Source: Longimicrobium sp. (lineage in GTDB: Bacteria; Gemmatimonadota; Gemmatimonadetes; Longimicrobiales; Longimicrobiaceae). From it: 64,000 nucleotides of DNA. Position numbers and translations under genes: made by a program. Shown here piece by piece: positions 1 through 8,045 of this stretch. Each line of letters starts with the position of its first letter. The first letter of the stretch is position 1. Location of the stretch: contig DASVTZ010000126.1 of assembly GCA_036387335.1 (NCBI GenBank), positions 1-64,000 on the forward strand. Direction: 5' to 3'. The notes beneath the pieces are model-generated. The model did not search any database. It saw only the letters and a list, made by a program, of their open reading frames with translations, and was not told the DNA's origin.

Positions 1-539
1 AGCGCGGCGAGCGGGGCGACGGAGCGCGGATCGCCCGCGTAGCCCAGCCCCAGCACCGCCGCGTCGCGCCGCAGCGGCTCGCCGGAGCGCAGCGCGGTGA
101 GGAGGGCATCCGTCCCGCCTTCGAAGCGCCGCCTTCCCAGCAGCCTGGCGGAGACGCGGCGGACGCAGGCATCCGGGTCGCCCAGCCCGTCGCGCAGCGC
201 CGCCACGTCGTCGGCCGACGCGGACTGGGCGCCGAGCCAGGCGAGCACGCGGCCGGTCGCTTCGTCGCGCTGCACCAGGGAGGGCGCGTCCTCCGCGTCG
301 CCGCCGCCCATCCCCCACCCGTTGCCGACCGACTGCGACACCAGCTCGCAAGCCACCGGCGAGATCCCGCGCACCGCGGCCAGCAGCGGACGCGCGCCGC
401 TCTCCTGCGCCTCCGTCGTCTCGGCCCGCGGGCGCTCGACGCCGCAGAAAAGCGCCGCCGGCACCAGGACGAGGGCGAGCCCGGCCATGGCGGCGGCCCT
501 CGGAAGGGGCCGCCGCACGAATGATTCGATCGTGTTCAT
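1..539 (-). CDS. HEAT-repeat exported protein (3' end outside window)
   Basis: The reading frame starts at ATG 539 (MNTIESFVRRPLPRA) and runs off the window edge. A basic N-terminus followed by a hydrophobic stretch (about residues 16-33) looks like a signal peptide or membrane anchor. From about residue 95 the sequence becomes HEAT/PBS-lyase-like (ALRDGLGDPDACVRRVSARL, then a repeat with LGLGYAGDPRSVAPLAAL). The start lies 13 bases after the stop of the BlaR1-HEAT gene on the same strand, so it is probably the third gene of the blaI operon and extends the HEAT theme of that gene. The function of the HEAT part is unknown; protein-protein scaffolding is the family norm. Confidence 0.75.
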   Translation of the reverse strand, partial: MNTIESFVRRPLPRAAAMAGLALVLVPAALFCGVERPRAETTEAQESGARPLLAAVRGISPVACELVSQSVGNGWGMGGGDAEDAPSLVQRDEATGRVLAWLGAQSASADDVAALRDGLGDPDACVRRVSARLLGRRRFEGGTDALLTALRSGEPLRRDAAVLGLGYAGDPRSVAPLAA

Positions 540-552
540 GGGTTCGTTCCGC

Positions 553-2973
553 CTAGTTCATGGGGCGCGGACGGGGACGCGGGCGCGGTTGAGGCCGCGG
601 CCGGGGCCGGGGATCGGGTCCGCCGCCGAGGGCACGGGCCGCGGCTCTGCGCACTTCGGGATTCGGGTCGCGCAGCAGCGGCTCGATGGCGGCCACGTCC
701 CGCGTCTGCCCGAGCGCCCACAGCGCGTTGGCGCGCACCGACTGGTCGTCGTCGCGCAGCAGCGCGCTCAGCTCGGCGGGGGCGCGGTCCGGCTCCACCT
801 GCCCGATCGCCCACGCCGCCGTCGCGCGCACGGCGGGTACCCGGTCGCGCAGCGCGGCGGTGAGCGCGGGCATGGCGGATTCGCGCTCGATCTCGCCCAG
901 CGCCCACGCCGCCGTCTGCCGCACGCTCGCGTCGGAATCGCCCTGCAGCACGCGGCTGAGCGGCGCCACGCCGGACTCAGCCTCGATCTGCCCCAGCGCC
1001 CACGCCGCCTGGTTGCGCACGCGCGGGTCGGAGTCGCCCAGCACCGTGGTCAGCGCGGGCACCGCGTCCGCCGATTCGATCTCGCCGAGCGCCCACACGG
1101 CGGTCTCGCGCACCTCGCGGTCGCTGTCGCGCAGGGCGGCGGCGAGCGCGGGCACCGCCTCCGCCGCTTCGATCTGCCCCAGTGCCCAGGCGGCGAGGCG
1201 GCGCATCGCCACGTCACCCTCGCGCAGCACGGATGACAGCGCGGGGACGGCGGTGCGGCTCTCGATCTCGCCCAGCGCCCACACCGCCGTCTCGCGCACC
1301 TCGGTGTCGGGGTCGCGCACCGCGCGGGCGAGCCCGTCCACGGCGGCGGGGTCCTCGATCTGCCCCAGCGCCCACGTGGCGGTGCGGCGCACCTCGATGG
1401 AGCGGTCCGACGCCATCGCCTGCACCAGCGCGGCGGTCGCGGCACGGCTCTCGATTTCCCCGAGCGCCCACGCGGCGGTGTTGCGCACGGTTGCATCCGA
1501 GTCGGTGCGCAGCGCCTCGATCAGCGCCTGCACCGCGCGCGGATCATGGAGCGACCCCAGCGCCCGGATCGCGCTCAGCCGAACGGTGCCGTCCGCATCC
1601 CTGAGCGCCGCCACCAGCGCCACCACCGCGCCCGCGCTGCTCTGCGTCACCGTCGCCTGCGCCTTCGCTTCCACCTGCGGGGTCACGGCGGCCTGTGCAT
1701 CCGCCGCCGCCTGCGCCGCCGCGCTCGCTGCCTGCTGAATCGCGGGTGCGGACGCATCTTTGAGCGCCGCGATGGGCGCGGGCACGGAGCGCGGGAGCAC
1801 CGAGAGGACGGCGGGCGCCGCAGGCGGCTTCTCCGCCACCTTTGCCGAAACCACGCGCGCCTCCACACGCCCCGGCGCGGCCGGGATCGCGGCGAGATCG
1901 GCCGTGATCGCCTCCACCGGACGCATCGCGCCGACGGCGGCCACGACGGCCAGGAGGCCGCCCATGGTCAGCGCCGTCCGCGCGCGTCCCGGCGTGCCGC
2001 GCTCCACGCCCGGCTCCAGGATGGCGAGGAGGCGCCCTTCGAAGGTGGACCGCTGCGCCATCGGCAGCGCGACGGCGGCGGGGACGCGCGCCCGGCCGAT
2101 GAGGCGCACCATCTCCAGCAGGTGCGCGGCGTACGCGGAGGCGCGGGTGCCGGTGCTCAGCACGGCATCGTCGCAGCACCGCTCCGCCTCGGCGCGCAGC
2201 TGGTGAAGCGCGAGCCAGGCGAGCGGGTTGAACCAGTGCACGGCGCACGCGAGCTGGGCCAGGGCGAGCGTCGCCACGTCGCGCCGGGCCACGTGCGCCA
2301 GCTCGTGCCGCAGCACCACGTCGCGCCGCTCCGCCGGCCACTCGTCGCAGTCGGCGGGAAGGAGGACGACGGGGCGGATGAACCCCCACGTCATCGGCAT
2401 CTCCGACCAGCGGGTGCGGATCAGCCGCGCGCTCGGCGCGTCGAAGGTGCGCGAGATGCGGTCGGCCGCGGCCGTCCACTCGCCGTCCACCATCCGCTCG
2501 CCCGACCGCGCGAGCCACCACACCATCGCCGTCCCTGCCAGCACGCGCAGCACCAGCACCGACGCCACCAGCAGCCACACGCCCACCATCAGCGTCGTGC
2601 GGTCCACGTCCGCCGGCCACCACGCGGATGCAGCCGGCGCCTCGCGAACCGGCTCGGCGACCGTCCGCGGCGAAGGCGCGGCCTCCTCCACCGTCTGCGA
2701 CACCGCGGGCGCCGCATCATCCCGCGCCACCTGCGCCCCCGCCAGCGAGGCGGGGAGCACGGCGATGCGCACGGGGATCAGGTGCGTGAAGGGCAGGGCG
2801 AGCACGCCGGCGACCGCGGTGGTCCACACGATGTGGCGCACGGCGGCGGAGCGGCGGCGCAGGAGGAAGGCGAGCACCCCCGCCACGCCCAGCACCAGCG
2901 TGGACTTGAGGGCAAGCTCCGGCAGGTAGCGCCCGGCGATCTGCAGCGCGGACGAGAGCTCGTCGATGGCCAT
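553..2973 (-). CDS. BlaR1-type M56 metallopeptidase fused to HEAT repeats
   Basis: The 806-residue protein starts at ATG 2973 behind GAGGGGAGG, one base after the blaI stop. N-terminal membrane segments (about residues 20-38, 48-65 and 127-150) flank a cytoplasmic M56 peptidase domain with HELAH at about 223-227 and the downstream AEAERCCDDAVL motif. This is the BlaR1/MecR1 family, which cleaves the BlaI repressor after an envelope signal. There is no penicillin-binding sensor. From about residue 470 a run of about ten 31-residue HEAT repeats replaces it, in which WALGEIE and WALGQIE alternate strictly. The C-terminus is a PRPRPRP tail. The HEAT array probably senses or binds a protein ligand (inference). 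The antibiotic link typical of BlaR1 should not be assumed. Confidence 0.88.
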   Translation of the reverse strand: MAIDELSSALQIAGRYLPELALKSTLVLGVAGVLAFLLRRRSAAVRHIVWTTAVAGVLALPFTHLIPVRIAVLPASLAGAQVARDDAAPAVSQTVEEAAPSPRTVAEPVREAPAASAWWPADVDRTTLMVGVWLLVASVLVLRVLAGTAMVWWLARSGERMVDGEWTAAADRISRTFDAPSARLIRTRWSEMPMTWGFIRPVVLLPADCDEWPAERRDVVLRHELAHVARRDVATLALAQLACAVHWFNPLAWLALHQLRAEAERCCDDAVLSTGTRASAYAAHLLEMVRLIGRARVPAAVALPMAQRSTFEGRLLAILEPGVERGTPGRARTALTMGGLLAVVAAVGAMRPVEAITADLAAIPAAPGRVEARVVSAKVAEKPPAAPAVLSVLPRSVPAPIAALKDASAPAIQQAASAAAQAAADAQAAVTPQVEAKAQATVTQSSAGAVVALVAALRDADGTVRLSAIRALGSLHDPRAVQALIEALRTDSDATVRNTAAWALGEIESRAATAALVQAMASDRSIEVRRTATWALGQIEDPAAVDGLARAVRDPDTEVRETAVWALGEIESRTAVPALSSVLREGDVAMRRLAAWALGQIEAAEAVPALAAALRDSDREVRETAVWALGEIESADAVPALTTVLGDSDPRVRNQAAWALGQIEAESGVAPLSRVLQGDSDASVRQTAAWALGEIERESAMPALTAALRDRVPAVRATAAWAIGQVEPDRAPAELSALLRDDDQSVRANALWALGQTRDVAAIEPLLRDPNPEVRRAAARALGGGPDPRPRPRPQPRPRPRPRPMN

Positions 2974-2974
2974 G

Positions 2975-3364
2975 CTACCTCCCCTCGTCGCGGGCGGCAT
3001 CCACCTGCTGCGCCAGCCGCCGCAGGTCCGCATCGGTCAGCTTGCGCCGCGACATCCCCAGGAGCGCCGCCGCCGCCGCCTCCACGCTTCCGCCGAAGAA
3101 GGTGCGCACCAGGTGCCCCAGCGCCGCCGATCGCGCGCTCTCCTTCGCCACCATCGGCTTGTAGAGGTAGCGCGGGCCATCCTGCAGGTGCTCGACCTCG
3201 CCCTTTTCCACCAGCGTGCGCAGCGTGGCGCGCACGGCAGAGTAGCTCGGCGGGTCGGGGATGCGCTCCAGGATGTCGTTGACAGTGGCCTGGCCCAGCG
3301 CAAAGAGCACGTCCATCACCTGGCGCTCCCTGCGGCTGAGGTGTGCGGTGAGCTCGGGACCCAT
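2975..3364 (-). CDS. blaI: BlaI/MecI/CopY-family transcriptional repressor
   Basis: A 129-residue winged-helix repressor: LSRRERQVMDVLFALGQ, then VNDILERI (recognition-helix region) and TLRTLVEKGEVEH, the standard BlaI layout. A C-terminal dimerisation part contains LGHLVRTFFGGSVEAAAAALL. The start MGPELTAHLS at 3364 was preferred over the longer frame because the upstream part overlaps the promoter and operators at 3407-3472. BlaI-family dimers repress their own operon and are cleaved by the partner M56 peptidase, which is encoded next at one-base spacing. Confidence 0.92.
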   Translation of the reverse strand: MGPELTAHLSRRERQVMDVLFALGQATVNDILERIPDPPSYSAVRATLRTLVEKGEVEHLQDGPRYLYKPMVAKESARSAALGHLVRTFFGGSVEAAAAALLGMSRRKLTDADLRRLAQQVDAARDEGR

Positions 3365-3406
3365 GCGGATCTCTCTCGTGAGGAGGTGGGGATCGTCCTG
3401 CGGGAA

Positions 3407-3442
3407 TTCCAGCACAGTGCTGGAAACCCAGCATCCTGCTGG
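3407..3442. promoter_or_regulatory. Two dyad operators, probable BlaI sites
   Basis: TTCCAGCACAGTGCTGGAA (3407-3425) is a perfect palindrome. CCAGCATCCTGCTGG (3428-3442) repeats the same half-sites, CCAGCA and TGCTGG, with a three-base centre. The two centres are 19 bases apart and lie just downstream of the -10 box at 3444-3449, between promoter and blaI. This is the expected place for an autorepression operator. The half-site differs from the TACA/TGTA core of well-known BlaI boxes. Confidence 0.7.
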
Positions 3443-3443
3443 A

Positions 3444-3472
3444 TATCTAGCACCCTCTTTCCAGGGCGTCAA
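3444..3472 (-). promoter_or_regulatory. Sigma-70-like promoter of the blaI operon
   Basis: On the minus strand TTGACG (3472-3467) is followed after exactly 17 bases by TAGATA (3449-3444). Transcription would start near 3437, inside the second dyad, so repressor bound there would block initiation. Confidence 0.7.
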
Positions 3473-3534
3473 GGATCTTGTTCACCGAGTCCACTTTCTT
3501 GACCCGATCGCCCCGGCGTGGCATCGTGACACTC

Positions 3535-3855
3535 ATGATCGACGACAGCAGCCACAACCGCATCTTCGAGGTCGTCCGCCGCATCCCCGCCGGGCGCGTG
3601 CTGACCTATGGCGACGTGGCGGCGCTGGCGGGTCTTCCCGGCCACGCGCGCCTGGTGGGCTACGCCCTGCACGCCCTCCCCGACGGCACCACCGTCCCCT
3701 GGCACCGCGTGATCAACGCGCGCGGCGGCATCAGCACCGGCCGCGCCTACCCCGGCGGCGAACTGGTGCAGCGCTTCCTGCTGGAAGGCGAGGGCGTGGA
3801 GTTCGATGCGCGCGGGCGCACATTGCTAGCGCGATATCGGTGGGAGGGTGGGTGA
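3535..3855 (+). CDS. Alkyltransferase-like (ATL) DNA-binding protein, MGMT family
   Basis: A 106-residue protein with the C-terminal domain of O6-alkylguanine-DNA alkyltransferases: IPAGRVLTYGDVAALAG (recognition helix), GYALHALPDG, then PWHRVINARGGIS. The active-site cysteine of PCHRV is replaced by tryptophan. That is the hallmark of ATL proteins, which bind O6-alkylguanine without repairing it and mark it for nucleotide excision repair. ATG 3535 is used; GTG 3526 is an in-frame alternative. The gene stands alone, divergent from blaI. Confidence 0.88.
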   Translation: MIDDSSHNRIFEVVRRIPAGRVLTYGDVAALAGLPGHARLVGYALHALPDGTTVPWHRVINARGGISTGRAYPGGELVQRFLLEGEGVEFDARGRTLLARYRWEGG

Positions 3856-3879
3856 GGCGGGCCCCCTCCAGGGCCCCCT

Positions 3880-3931
3880 CCCCCGCTCGTCACCTCGCGG
3901 CCCCTCCCCCAAAACAACCTGGGGGAGGGGC
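3880..3931. repeat. GC-rich hairpin repeat, family 2 copy 1
   Basis: CCCCTCCCCC and GGGGGAGGGG flank AAAACAACCT (3901-3930). The preceding CCCGCTCGT...CTCGC segment is also shared with the copy at 59478-59531. It lies directly behind the ATL gene and could act as a terminator, although no T run follows. Confidence 0.6.
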
Positions 3932-3954
3932 GGTGGCAGCCATTGGTGCCCGTT

Positions 3955-4159
3955 CCCTTTTGTCATCCTGAGCGACGCGCCCCTCTGGACTCGCCCGTGC
4001 TCCGTCCTGTGGCGCGGAGCGAAGGATCTACTGCGCGTATCGAGGGGACTGGGGTGAAGTGCGGGACTCCTGCCTCGCAGGCTAGATCCTTCGTTCGCCG
4101 CCGGAAGGTTGGTGCCCAGCCGGCTTCCGCGAGGCGGCTCGCTCAGGATGACAAAAGGG
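3955..4159. repeat. MITE-like inverted-repeat element, family 1 copy 1
   Basis: A 205-base element bounded by perfect 21-base terminal inverted repeats (3955-3975 and 4139-4159; core TGTCATCCTGAGCGA). A second internal pair of arms contains GAAGGATCTA and TAGATCCTTCG. Two more copies lie at 52811-53017 and 53080-53284. No transposase is encoded. This fills the gap between 3856 and 4253. Confidence 0.75.
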
Positions 4160-4179
4160 GCGGGGAGGCGCTGTTCCTC

Positions 4180-4217
4180 ACGCACTAACGCACTAACGCA
4201 CTAACGCACTAACGCAC
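4180..4217. repeat. Tandem 8-mer (ACGCACTA) array
   Basis: Four and three-quarter exact copies of ACGCACTA follow the family-1 repeat. A degenerate version of the same 8-mer follows another family-1 copy at 53286-53317, so the two are associated. Confidence 0.7.
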
Positions 4218-4253
4218 CCCTCCGGTCCGCATCCTGCTTTGTAGCTCACGCGG

Positions 4254-5234
4254 ATGGCGGCTGGCTCACAGATCCCAGGAATCGCTCCGTTGACGGCAGG
4301 GCAGAACGAGGAGACGAAGTACGACGCCTCGGCGTGGATGACGCACATGCGCGGCGGCGACTTCGAGGCGGCGTGGCGGGTGAGCGACGCGGTGCTGCGG
4401 GGACGCGTGGGCGCATCGTGCGCGCACTGGCCGCGCCACGAGCAGTGGGTTTGGAACGGCGCGCCTCTCGACGGAAAGCGCGTCCTCGTGCGCTGCTACC
4501 ACGGCCTCGGAGACACGCTGCAGTTCATCCGCTACATGCCGCGGCTGCGGAAGGTCGCGCGGGAGGTGATCGTGTGGGCGCAGCCGGAGCTGATCCCGCT
4601 CCTTTCGACGGCGCGCGGCATCGATCGCCTGCTACCGCTCCACGACGGCGCGCCGGAGGTGGAGTTCGACGCGGATGTGGAGGTGATGGAGCTGCCGCAC
4701 GTCTTCCGCTACACGCCGCGCACCCTCCCCGCCGAGGTCCCCTACCTGCACGCCGATCCCGCCCCGCTCCCCCGCGACGGACGCCTGGCCGTGGGCCTGG
4801 TTTGGAAGGCGGGCGACTGGGACGAGCGGCGCTCCATCCCGCCGGAGCTCCTGGCGCCGCTCGGCGAGATTCCCGGCGTGGAGCTGCACGTCCTCCAGCG
4901 CGGTCCGGGATTGCGGGAGCGCCCGGCCGGGTTCGGCATCGACTCCGGCTCGGACGACGTGCTGGAGACGGCGCGCGTGATGAAGGCGCTCGACCTGGTG
5001 GTCACGGTGGACAGCATGCCCGCGCACCTGGCAGGCGCGCTGGGAGTGCCCACCTGGACCCTGCTCCACGCTGATCCGGACTGGCGTTGGATGGAGGGGC
5101 GCGAGGATTCGCCCTGGTACCCCACGATGCGCCTCATCCGCCAGGAGCGCGCGGGCGATTGGGCGGGCGTGGTGGCGCGCGTAGCCGCCGATCTGGCGAC
5201 GCGCGCGGAACCATCCGCGCGCCGTGGGGTGTAG
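4254..5234 (+). CDS. Glycosyltransferase family 9-like protein
   Basis: A 326-residue soluble protein. KRVLVRCYHGLGDTLQFIRY near residue 80 and the C-terminal DLVVTVDSMPAHLAGALGVP with WTLLHADPDWRW are the two hallmarks of GT9/heptosyltransferase-like proteins found with TPR domains in polysaccharide clusters. The fold is GT-B; donor and acceptor cannot be told from sequence. No other cell-wall gene is adjacent. The assigned start MAAGSQIPG gives a short non-homologous N-terminus, and MTHMRGG (about residue 29) is an alternative. Confidence 0.75.
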   Translation: MAAGSQIPGIAPLTAGQNEETKYDASAWMTHMRGGDFEAAWRVSDAVLRGRVGASCAHWPRHEQWVWNGAPLDGKRVLVRCYHGLGDTLQFIRYMPRLRKVAREVIVWAQPELIPLLSTARGIDRLLPLHDGAPEVEFDADVEVMELPHVFRYTPRTLPAEVPYLHADPAPLPRDGRLAVGLVWKAGDWDERRSIPPELLAPLGEIPGVELHVLQRGPGLRERPAGFGIDSGSDDVLETARVMKALDLVVTVDSMPAHLAGALGVPTWTLLHADPDWRWMEGREDSPWYPTMRLIRQERAGDWAGVVARVAADLATRAEPSARRGV

Positions 5235-5289
5235 TTTTATTAGCACCTCGTCGCACGGACGCCGCTTCCGCCCACCCCTCCGGACCTAC

Positions 5290-5814
5290 ATGACCCACCC
5301 GCTTCGCCCGATCCTGACCCTGGGCGCGCTGCTGCTGGCGGCCTCCACCGCCGCCGCGCAGGGCACCGTGATCCCCGGAACGGACGGCTACAACGACTAT
5401 CCGCGCGGACGCGAGGCGTACGTCAAGGAGGTGCAGCAGGAGGTGCGCGTCACCCTGGCGCAGCTCCTGGACGCAATGGAGCGCGGCGATGCGGACGCCG
5501 TCGCGCGCCTCTACACGCGCGACGGCGTGCTGGTGTACCCGGATGGCGACGCGGCCCGCTCGCAGCGCGAGATCCGCGAGCGCCTGGCCGCCGACATCCG
5601 CCGCATGCCGCGATTCCGCATACAGGAATCGGACGTGGAGGCGAGCGGCGACATGGCTTTCGTCTCGGGGATGTACGTGTACGACGACGTGAGCGGCGGC
5701 GGCGCGCCCGTCGCGCGCCTCGGCAACGTGAGCCTCGTCCTCTGGCGCACCTGGGAGCGCCAGTGGCGGATCCGCTTCATGGTCCTCGGTGGCCCGCTGC
5801 AGCCCAAGATCTGA
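5290..5814 (+). CDS. Exported SnoaL/DUF4440-like (NTF2-fold) protein
   Basis: A 174-residue protein with a clear signal peptide (MTHPLRPILTLGALLLAAST-AAAQ, cleavage after AAAQ). The mature part has LLDAMERGDADAVARLYTRDGVLVYPDG and ends in LWRTWERQWRIRFMVLG, the cone-shaped NTF2-like fold of SnoaL/DUF4440 proteins. No catalytic set is evident, so the ligand is unknown. ATG 5290 was chosen because it places the signal peptide at the N-terminus. Confidence 0.75.
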   Translation: MTHPLRPILTLGALLLAASTAAAQGTVIPGTDGYNDYPRGREAYVKEVQQEVRVTLAQLLDAMERGDADAVARLYTRDGVLVYPDGDAARSQREIRERLAADIRRMPRFRIQESDVEASGDMAFVSGMYVYDDVSGGGAPVARLGNVSLVLWRTWERQWRIRFMVLGGPLQPKI

Positions 5815-5830
5815 CCTGCCAAAGCAAAAG

Positions 5831-5907
5831 CTCACACAGAGAACACAGAAGGAACTGCAAGACACAGAGAAAACCCTCTTGCGGTTCTCTCTGTGTCTCT
5901 GTGTGAG
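5831..5907. repeat. Inverted repeat, family 3 copy 1 (CACAGAG type)
   Basis: CTCACACAGAG...ACACAG on the left pairs with CTCTGTGTCTCTGTGTGAG on the right. It sits between convergent genes and resembles the copies at 12354-12436 and 56044-56115 in layout. It could form a long hairpin in either transcript. Confidence 0.6.
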
Positions 5908-5932
5908 GCCCAGGGGATGATCGCGCCGAGCT

Positions 5933-7324
5933 TCAGTCCGCCGTGACCACCGATGCCATCTGCGCGTTCGAGACCGAGGCCGCGGGCGCGTCGCGAAAGG
6001 TGGCGAGCACCTCCATCAGCCGCGCGACGTCCGCATCGTTGCTCGCGATGCCGACCGAGGCCCGGATGGCGCCGACCGCGTAGTCGTTCATGCAGTCCGA
6101 GAACTGCTGCAGCGTGAACGTCTCCGGAGTGAGCGTCTGGATGCAGCGGAACGCCTCGTCGTCGTGGTACTCGAAGGCGAACTCCGCCGCGCCCGGGTTG
6201 CAAAAGAAGCCGGTGCGGATGGAGACCCCCGCCTCGTTGGTGCGCTGCTCCACCACGCGGAAGTCGACGGTGCCGCCCTCGGGATCGATCAGGTTGAACG
6301 CCACGCTCCCGCCCCGCATCACCGTCCCCTCCGGCCCGTAGACTCGCACCATCGGCGCGCCGTTGGAGTGCCGCAGCCCGGCCAGCTCGCGGAGGAGCAG
6401 GTCGGTCAGCCGCATCACGTGGGCATTGATGCGCCCCATTCCCATCTCGCCCAGGAAGTCCAGCCCCGCCGACACCGCCGAGATCCCCAGGTAGTTGAGC
6501 GTCCCGTCCTCGAAGGCGCGCCCGGTGACGTGCGACAGGTGCACGCTGTTCTGCGCGGACACGAAGCGCACCGTGCCGCCGGAGAACCAGGGCCGGTGCA
6601 GCTCGCCCAGCATGTTGCGGCGCGCCAGCAGCGCCCCCACGCCGGTCGGGTAGCCGAACATCTTGTAGAACGACAGCACCGCGAAGTCGGGCCCGTACTT
6701 CCCCAGATCGAGCGGGCTCGTGGGGACGAACGCCGCCGCGTCCAGCAGCACGTGATAGCCGCGGGCGCGCGCCGTCTCCACCCATTCCAGCGGGTGCTTG
6801 ACGCCGCTGAAGTTGCTCTGCGCGGGGAAGGCGAAGAGGTGGTGCTTCCCCGGCTCCGCGCCGGCGAGGTGCTCCTCGACGTCGTCCACCCGAAGCTCAC
6901 ACCCCAGCGGGACGTAGCGTACGTCGGCGCCGCGCGCGGTGGCGTACTCGCGCATCCCGTTGACGGAGTTGTGGTTGTCCGCCGTCAGCAGGAAGCGGCC
7001 GCCGGGCTCCCACGGGTACGCTTCGGCGATCAGCTTGAGCGCGCCGCTGGCGTTGAGGGTGAAGATGACCTCGTAGCTTTCGGGATCGGCGTTGAAGAAG
7101 TCGAGCACCTTGCGCCGCGCCTCCTCCACGAGCGTCGTGGCGGCCATCGACGACGGGTTGCGCGAGTGCGGGTTCCCGAGCACGCACCCGCACAGGTAGT
7201 CCGCGTGCGCGCGCACCTGGCTCTCGGCGTAAAGCCCCGCACCCGTGTAGTCGAGGTACACGTGCCCGCCGCGGTCCAGCCGGCTGAAGTCGCGCCTGCG
7301 AAGCTCGGCAAAGGTGTCGGTCAT
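5933..7324 (-). CDS. PLP-dependent class V aminotransferase
   Basis: 463 residues, fold type I, related to cysteine desulfurases and molybdenum-cofactor sulfurase N-domains. YLDYTGAGLYAESQ and GNPHSRNPSSM open the fold. VIFTLNASGALKLIAE binds PLP phosphate, LLDAAAFVPTSPLDL contains the PLP aspartate, and SFYKMFGYPTGVG carries the Schiff-base lysine (about K221). A C-terminal RTGFFCNPGAAE includes a cysteine comparable with desulfurases. Start ATG 7324 (MTDTFAELRRR) is set by homology. The gene is monocistronic and the substrate is uncertain. Confidence 0.88.
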   Translation of the reverse strand: MTDTFAELRRRDFSRLDRGGHVYLDYTGAGLYAESQVRAHADYLCGCVLGNPHSRNPSSMAATTLVEEARRKVLDFFNADPESYEVIFTLNASGALKLIAEAYPWEPGGRFLLTADNHNSVNGMREYATARGADVRYVPLGCELRVDDVEEHLAGAEPGKHHLFAFPAQSNFSGVKHPLEWVETARARGYHVLLDAAAFVPTSPLDLGKYGPDFAVLSFYKMFGYPTGVGALLARRNMLGELHRPWFSGGTVRFVSAQNSVHLSHVTGRAFEDGTLNYLGISAVSAGLDFLGEMGMGRINAHVMRLTDLLLRELAGLRHSNGAPMVRVYGPEGTVMRGGSVAFNLIDPEGGTVDFRVVEQRTNEAGVSIRTGFFCNPGAAEFAFEYHDDEAFRCIQTLTPETFTLQQFSDCMNDYAVGAIRASVGIASNDADVARLMEVLATFRDAPAASVSNAQMASVVTAD

Positions 7325-7355
7325 GCGTTCACACCCGGGATGGAGAAGGTCAAGG

Positions 7356-7523
7356 CTACCAGGAGTTTCGCTCAAACGTTCGCCGCAGCACGACGCGGAG
7401 GTCCGGGTCGAGCGCGCTCGGCTCACTCTCGGACACCAGATCCAGACGCGCCGTCACCTCAGCCTCCGCGGCGATGGCAACATCATCCGAGACAGCCTCA
7501 GAGTTTTCCTTAGCTTCGTCCAC
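7356..7523 (-). CDS. Small acidic hypothetical protein
   Basis: A 55-residue frame starting at GTG 7523 with GAGG a few bases upstream (MDEAKENSEAVSDD to RTFERNSW). It begins 18 bases behind the stop of the HicB-like gene on the same strand and ends 31 bases before the aminotransferase start. Codon use suits a real gene. It could be an addiction-module partner by position, but no family was recognised. Confidence 0.4.
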   Translation of the reverse strand: MDEAKENSEAVSDDVAIAAEAEVTARLDLVSESEPSALDPDLRVVLRRTFERNSW

Positions 7524-7541
7524 CTGGATACCTCGATCAGG

Positions 7542-7760
7542 TCACGCGAAAAGGAGACGCCCGCGAGGTTGTGGAATCTCACGACCCAGCTCCCGGGCCG
7601 TGGCGATCCACTCGTCGATGACGACCTTGACATCGCCTACCGCTTCGGCGTACGTGGCCCCGTCGGCGGCGCAGCCCGGCAACTCCGGCACAATCGAGAT
7701 GAAGGCGCTGTCCTCGTCGCTCCAATACACGATCAGCTCGTAGCGATGCTCATTTTTCAT
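7542..7760 (-). CDS. HicB-like antitoxin-family protein (copy 2)
   Basis: 72 residues: YELIVYWSDEDSAFISIVPELPGCAADG...VIDEWIATARELG. This is the HicB RNase-H-like half with the typical PELPGC motif, but without a C-terminal DNA-binding domain. ATG 7760 overlaps the DUF2442 stop (ATGA). No HicA toxin (short dsRBD protein) is next to it. It is about 76 percent identical by direct comparison to the copy at 8423-8641. Confidence 0.8.
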   Translation of the reverse strand: MKNEHRYELIVYWSDEDSAFISIVPELPGCAADGATYAEAVGDVKVVIDEWIATARELGREIPQPRGRLLFA

Positions 7761-8029
7761 CCGAGCCGCTCGACGTCGGTATCCGGCTGGTGTGTCGCCG
7801 CAAGGCGGAGTGCATCGGCGCAAAGATCCACGCCGCCCGGCCACTCCAGAAATCGACCACCATCCCCTATCACGACTCCCGAAAACACCTCGGGATCTTT
7901 GAGCGCCGAGAGCACGCCCCCCTTTGCGATCTGCGGGCCCAGCTCGACTCTGGCCGCGGTACCGTCCGCAAAGGTCAGGTCGAGCGCCTCGGGAGGCGCG
8001 GGCAGGGCGCGGGTGATGATTGCGAGCAT
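7757..8029 (-). CDS. DUF2442 domain protein
   Basis: 90 residues: ITRALPAPPEALDLTFADGT, VELGPQIAKGGVLSALKDPEVFSGVVIGDGGRFLEWPGGVDLCADAL. The motif DGRxLxWPxGVDLCxDAL is diagnostic of DUF2442. The family is usually encoded directly after DUF4160, as it is here (17-base gap), and the pair is regarded as a putative toxin-antitoxin-like or regulatory module. Biochemical role unknown. Confidence 0.85.
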   Translation of the reverse strand: MLAIITRALPAPPEALDLTFADGTAARVELGPQIAKGGVLSALKDPEVFSGVVIGDGGRFLEWPGGVDLCADALRLAATHQPDTDVERLG

Positions 8030-8045
8030 AGCGGCCTCATGGAGT

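Noticed and set aside
4180-4217. CRISPR array
   Set aside because: Contiguous 8-mer repeats without spacers. No array of regularly spaced repeats was seen anywhere in the window.
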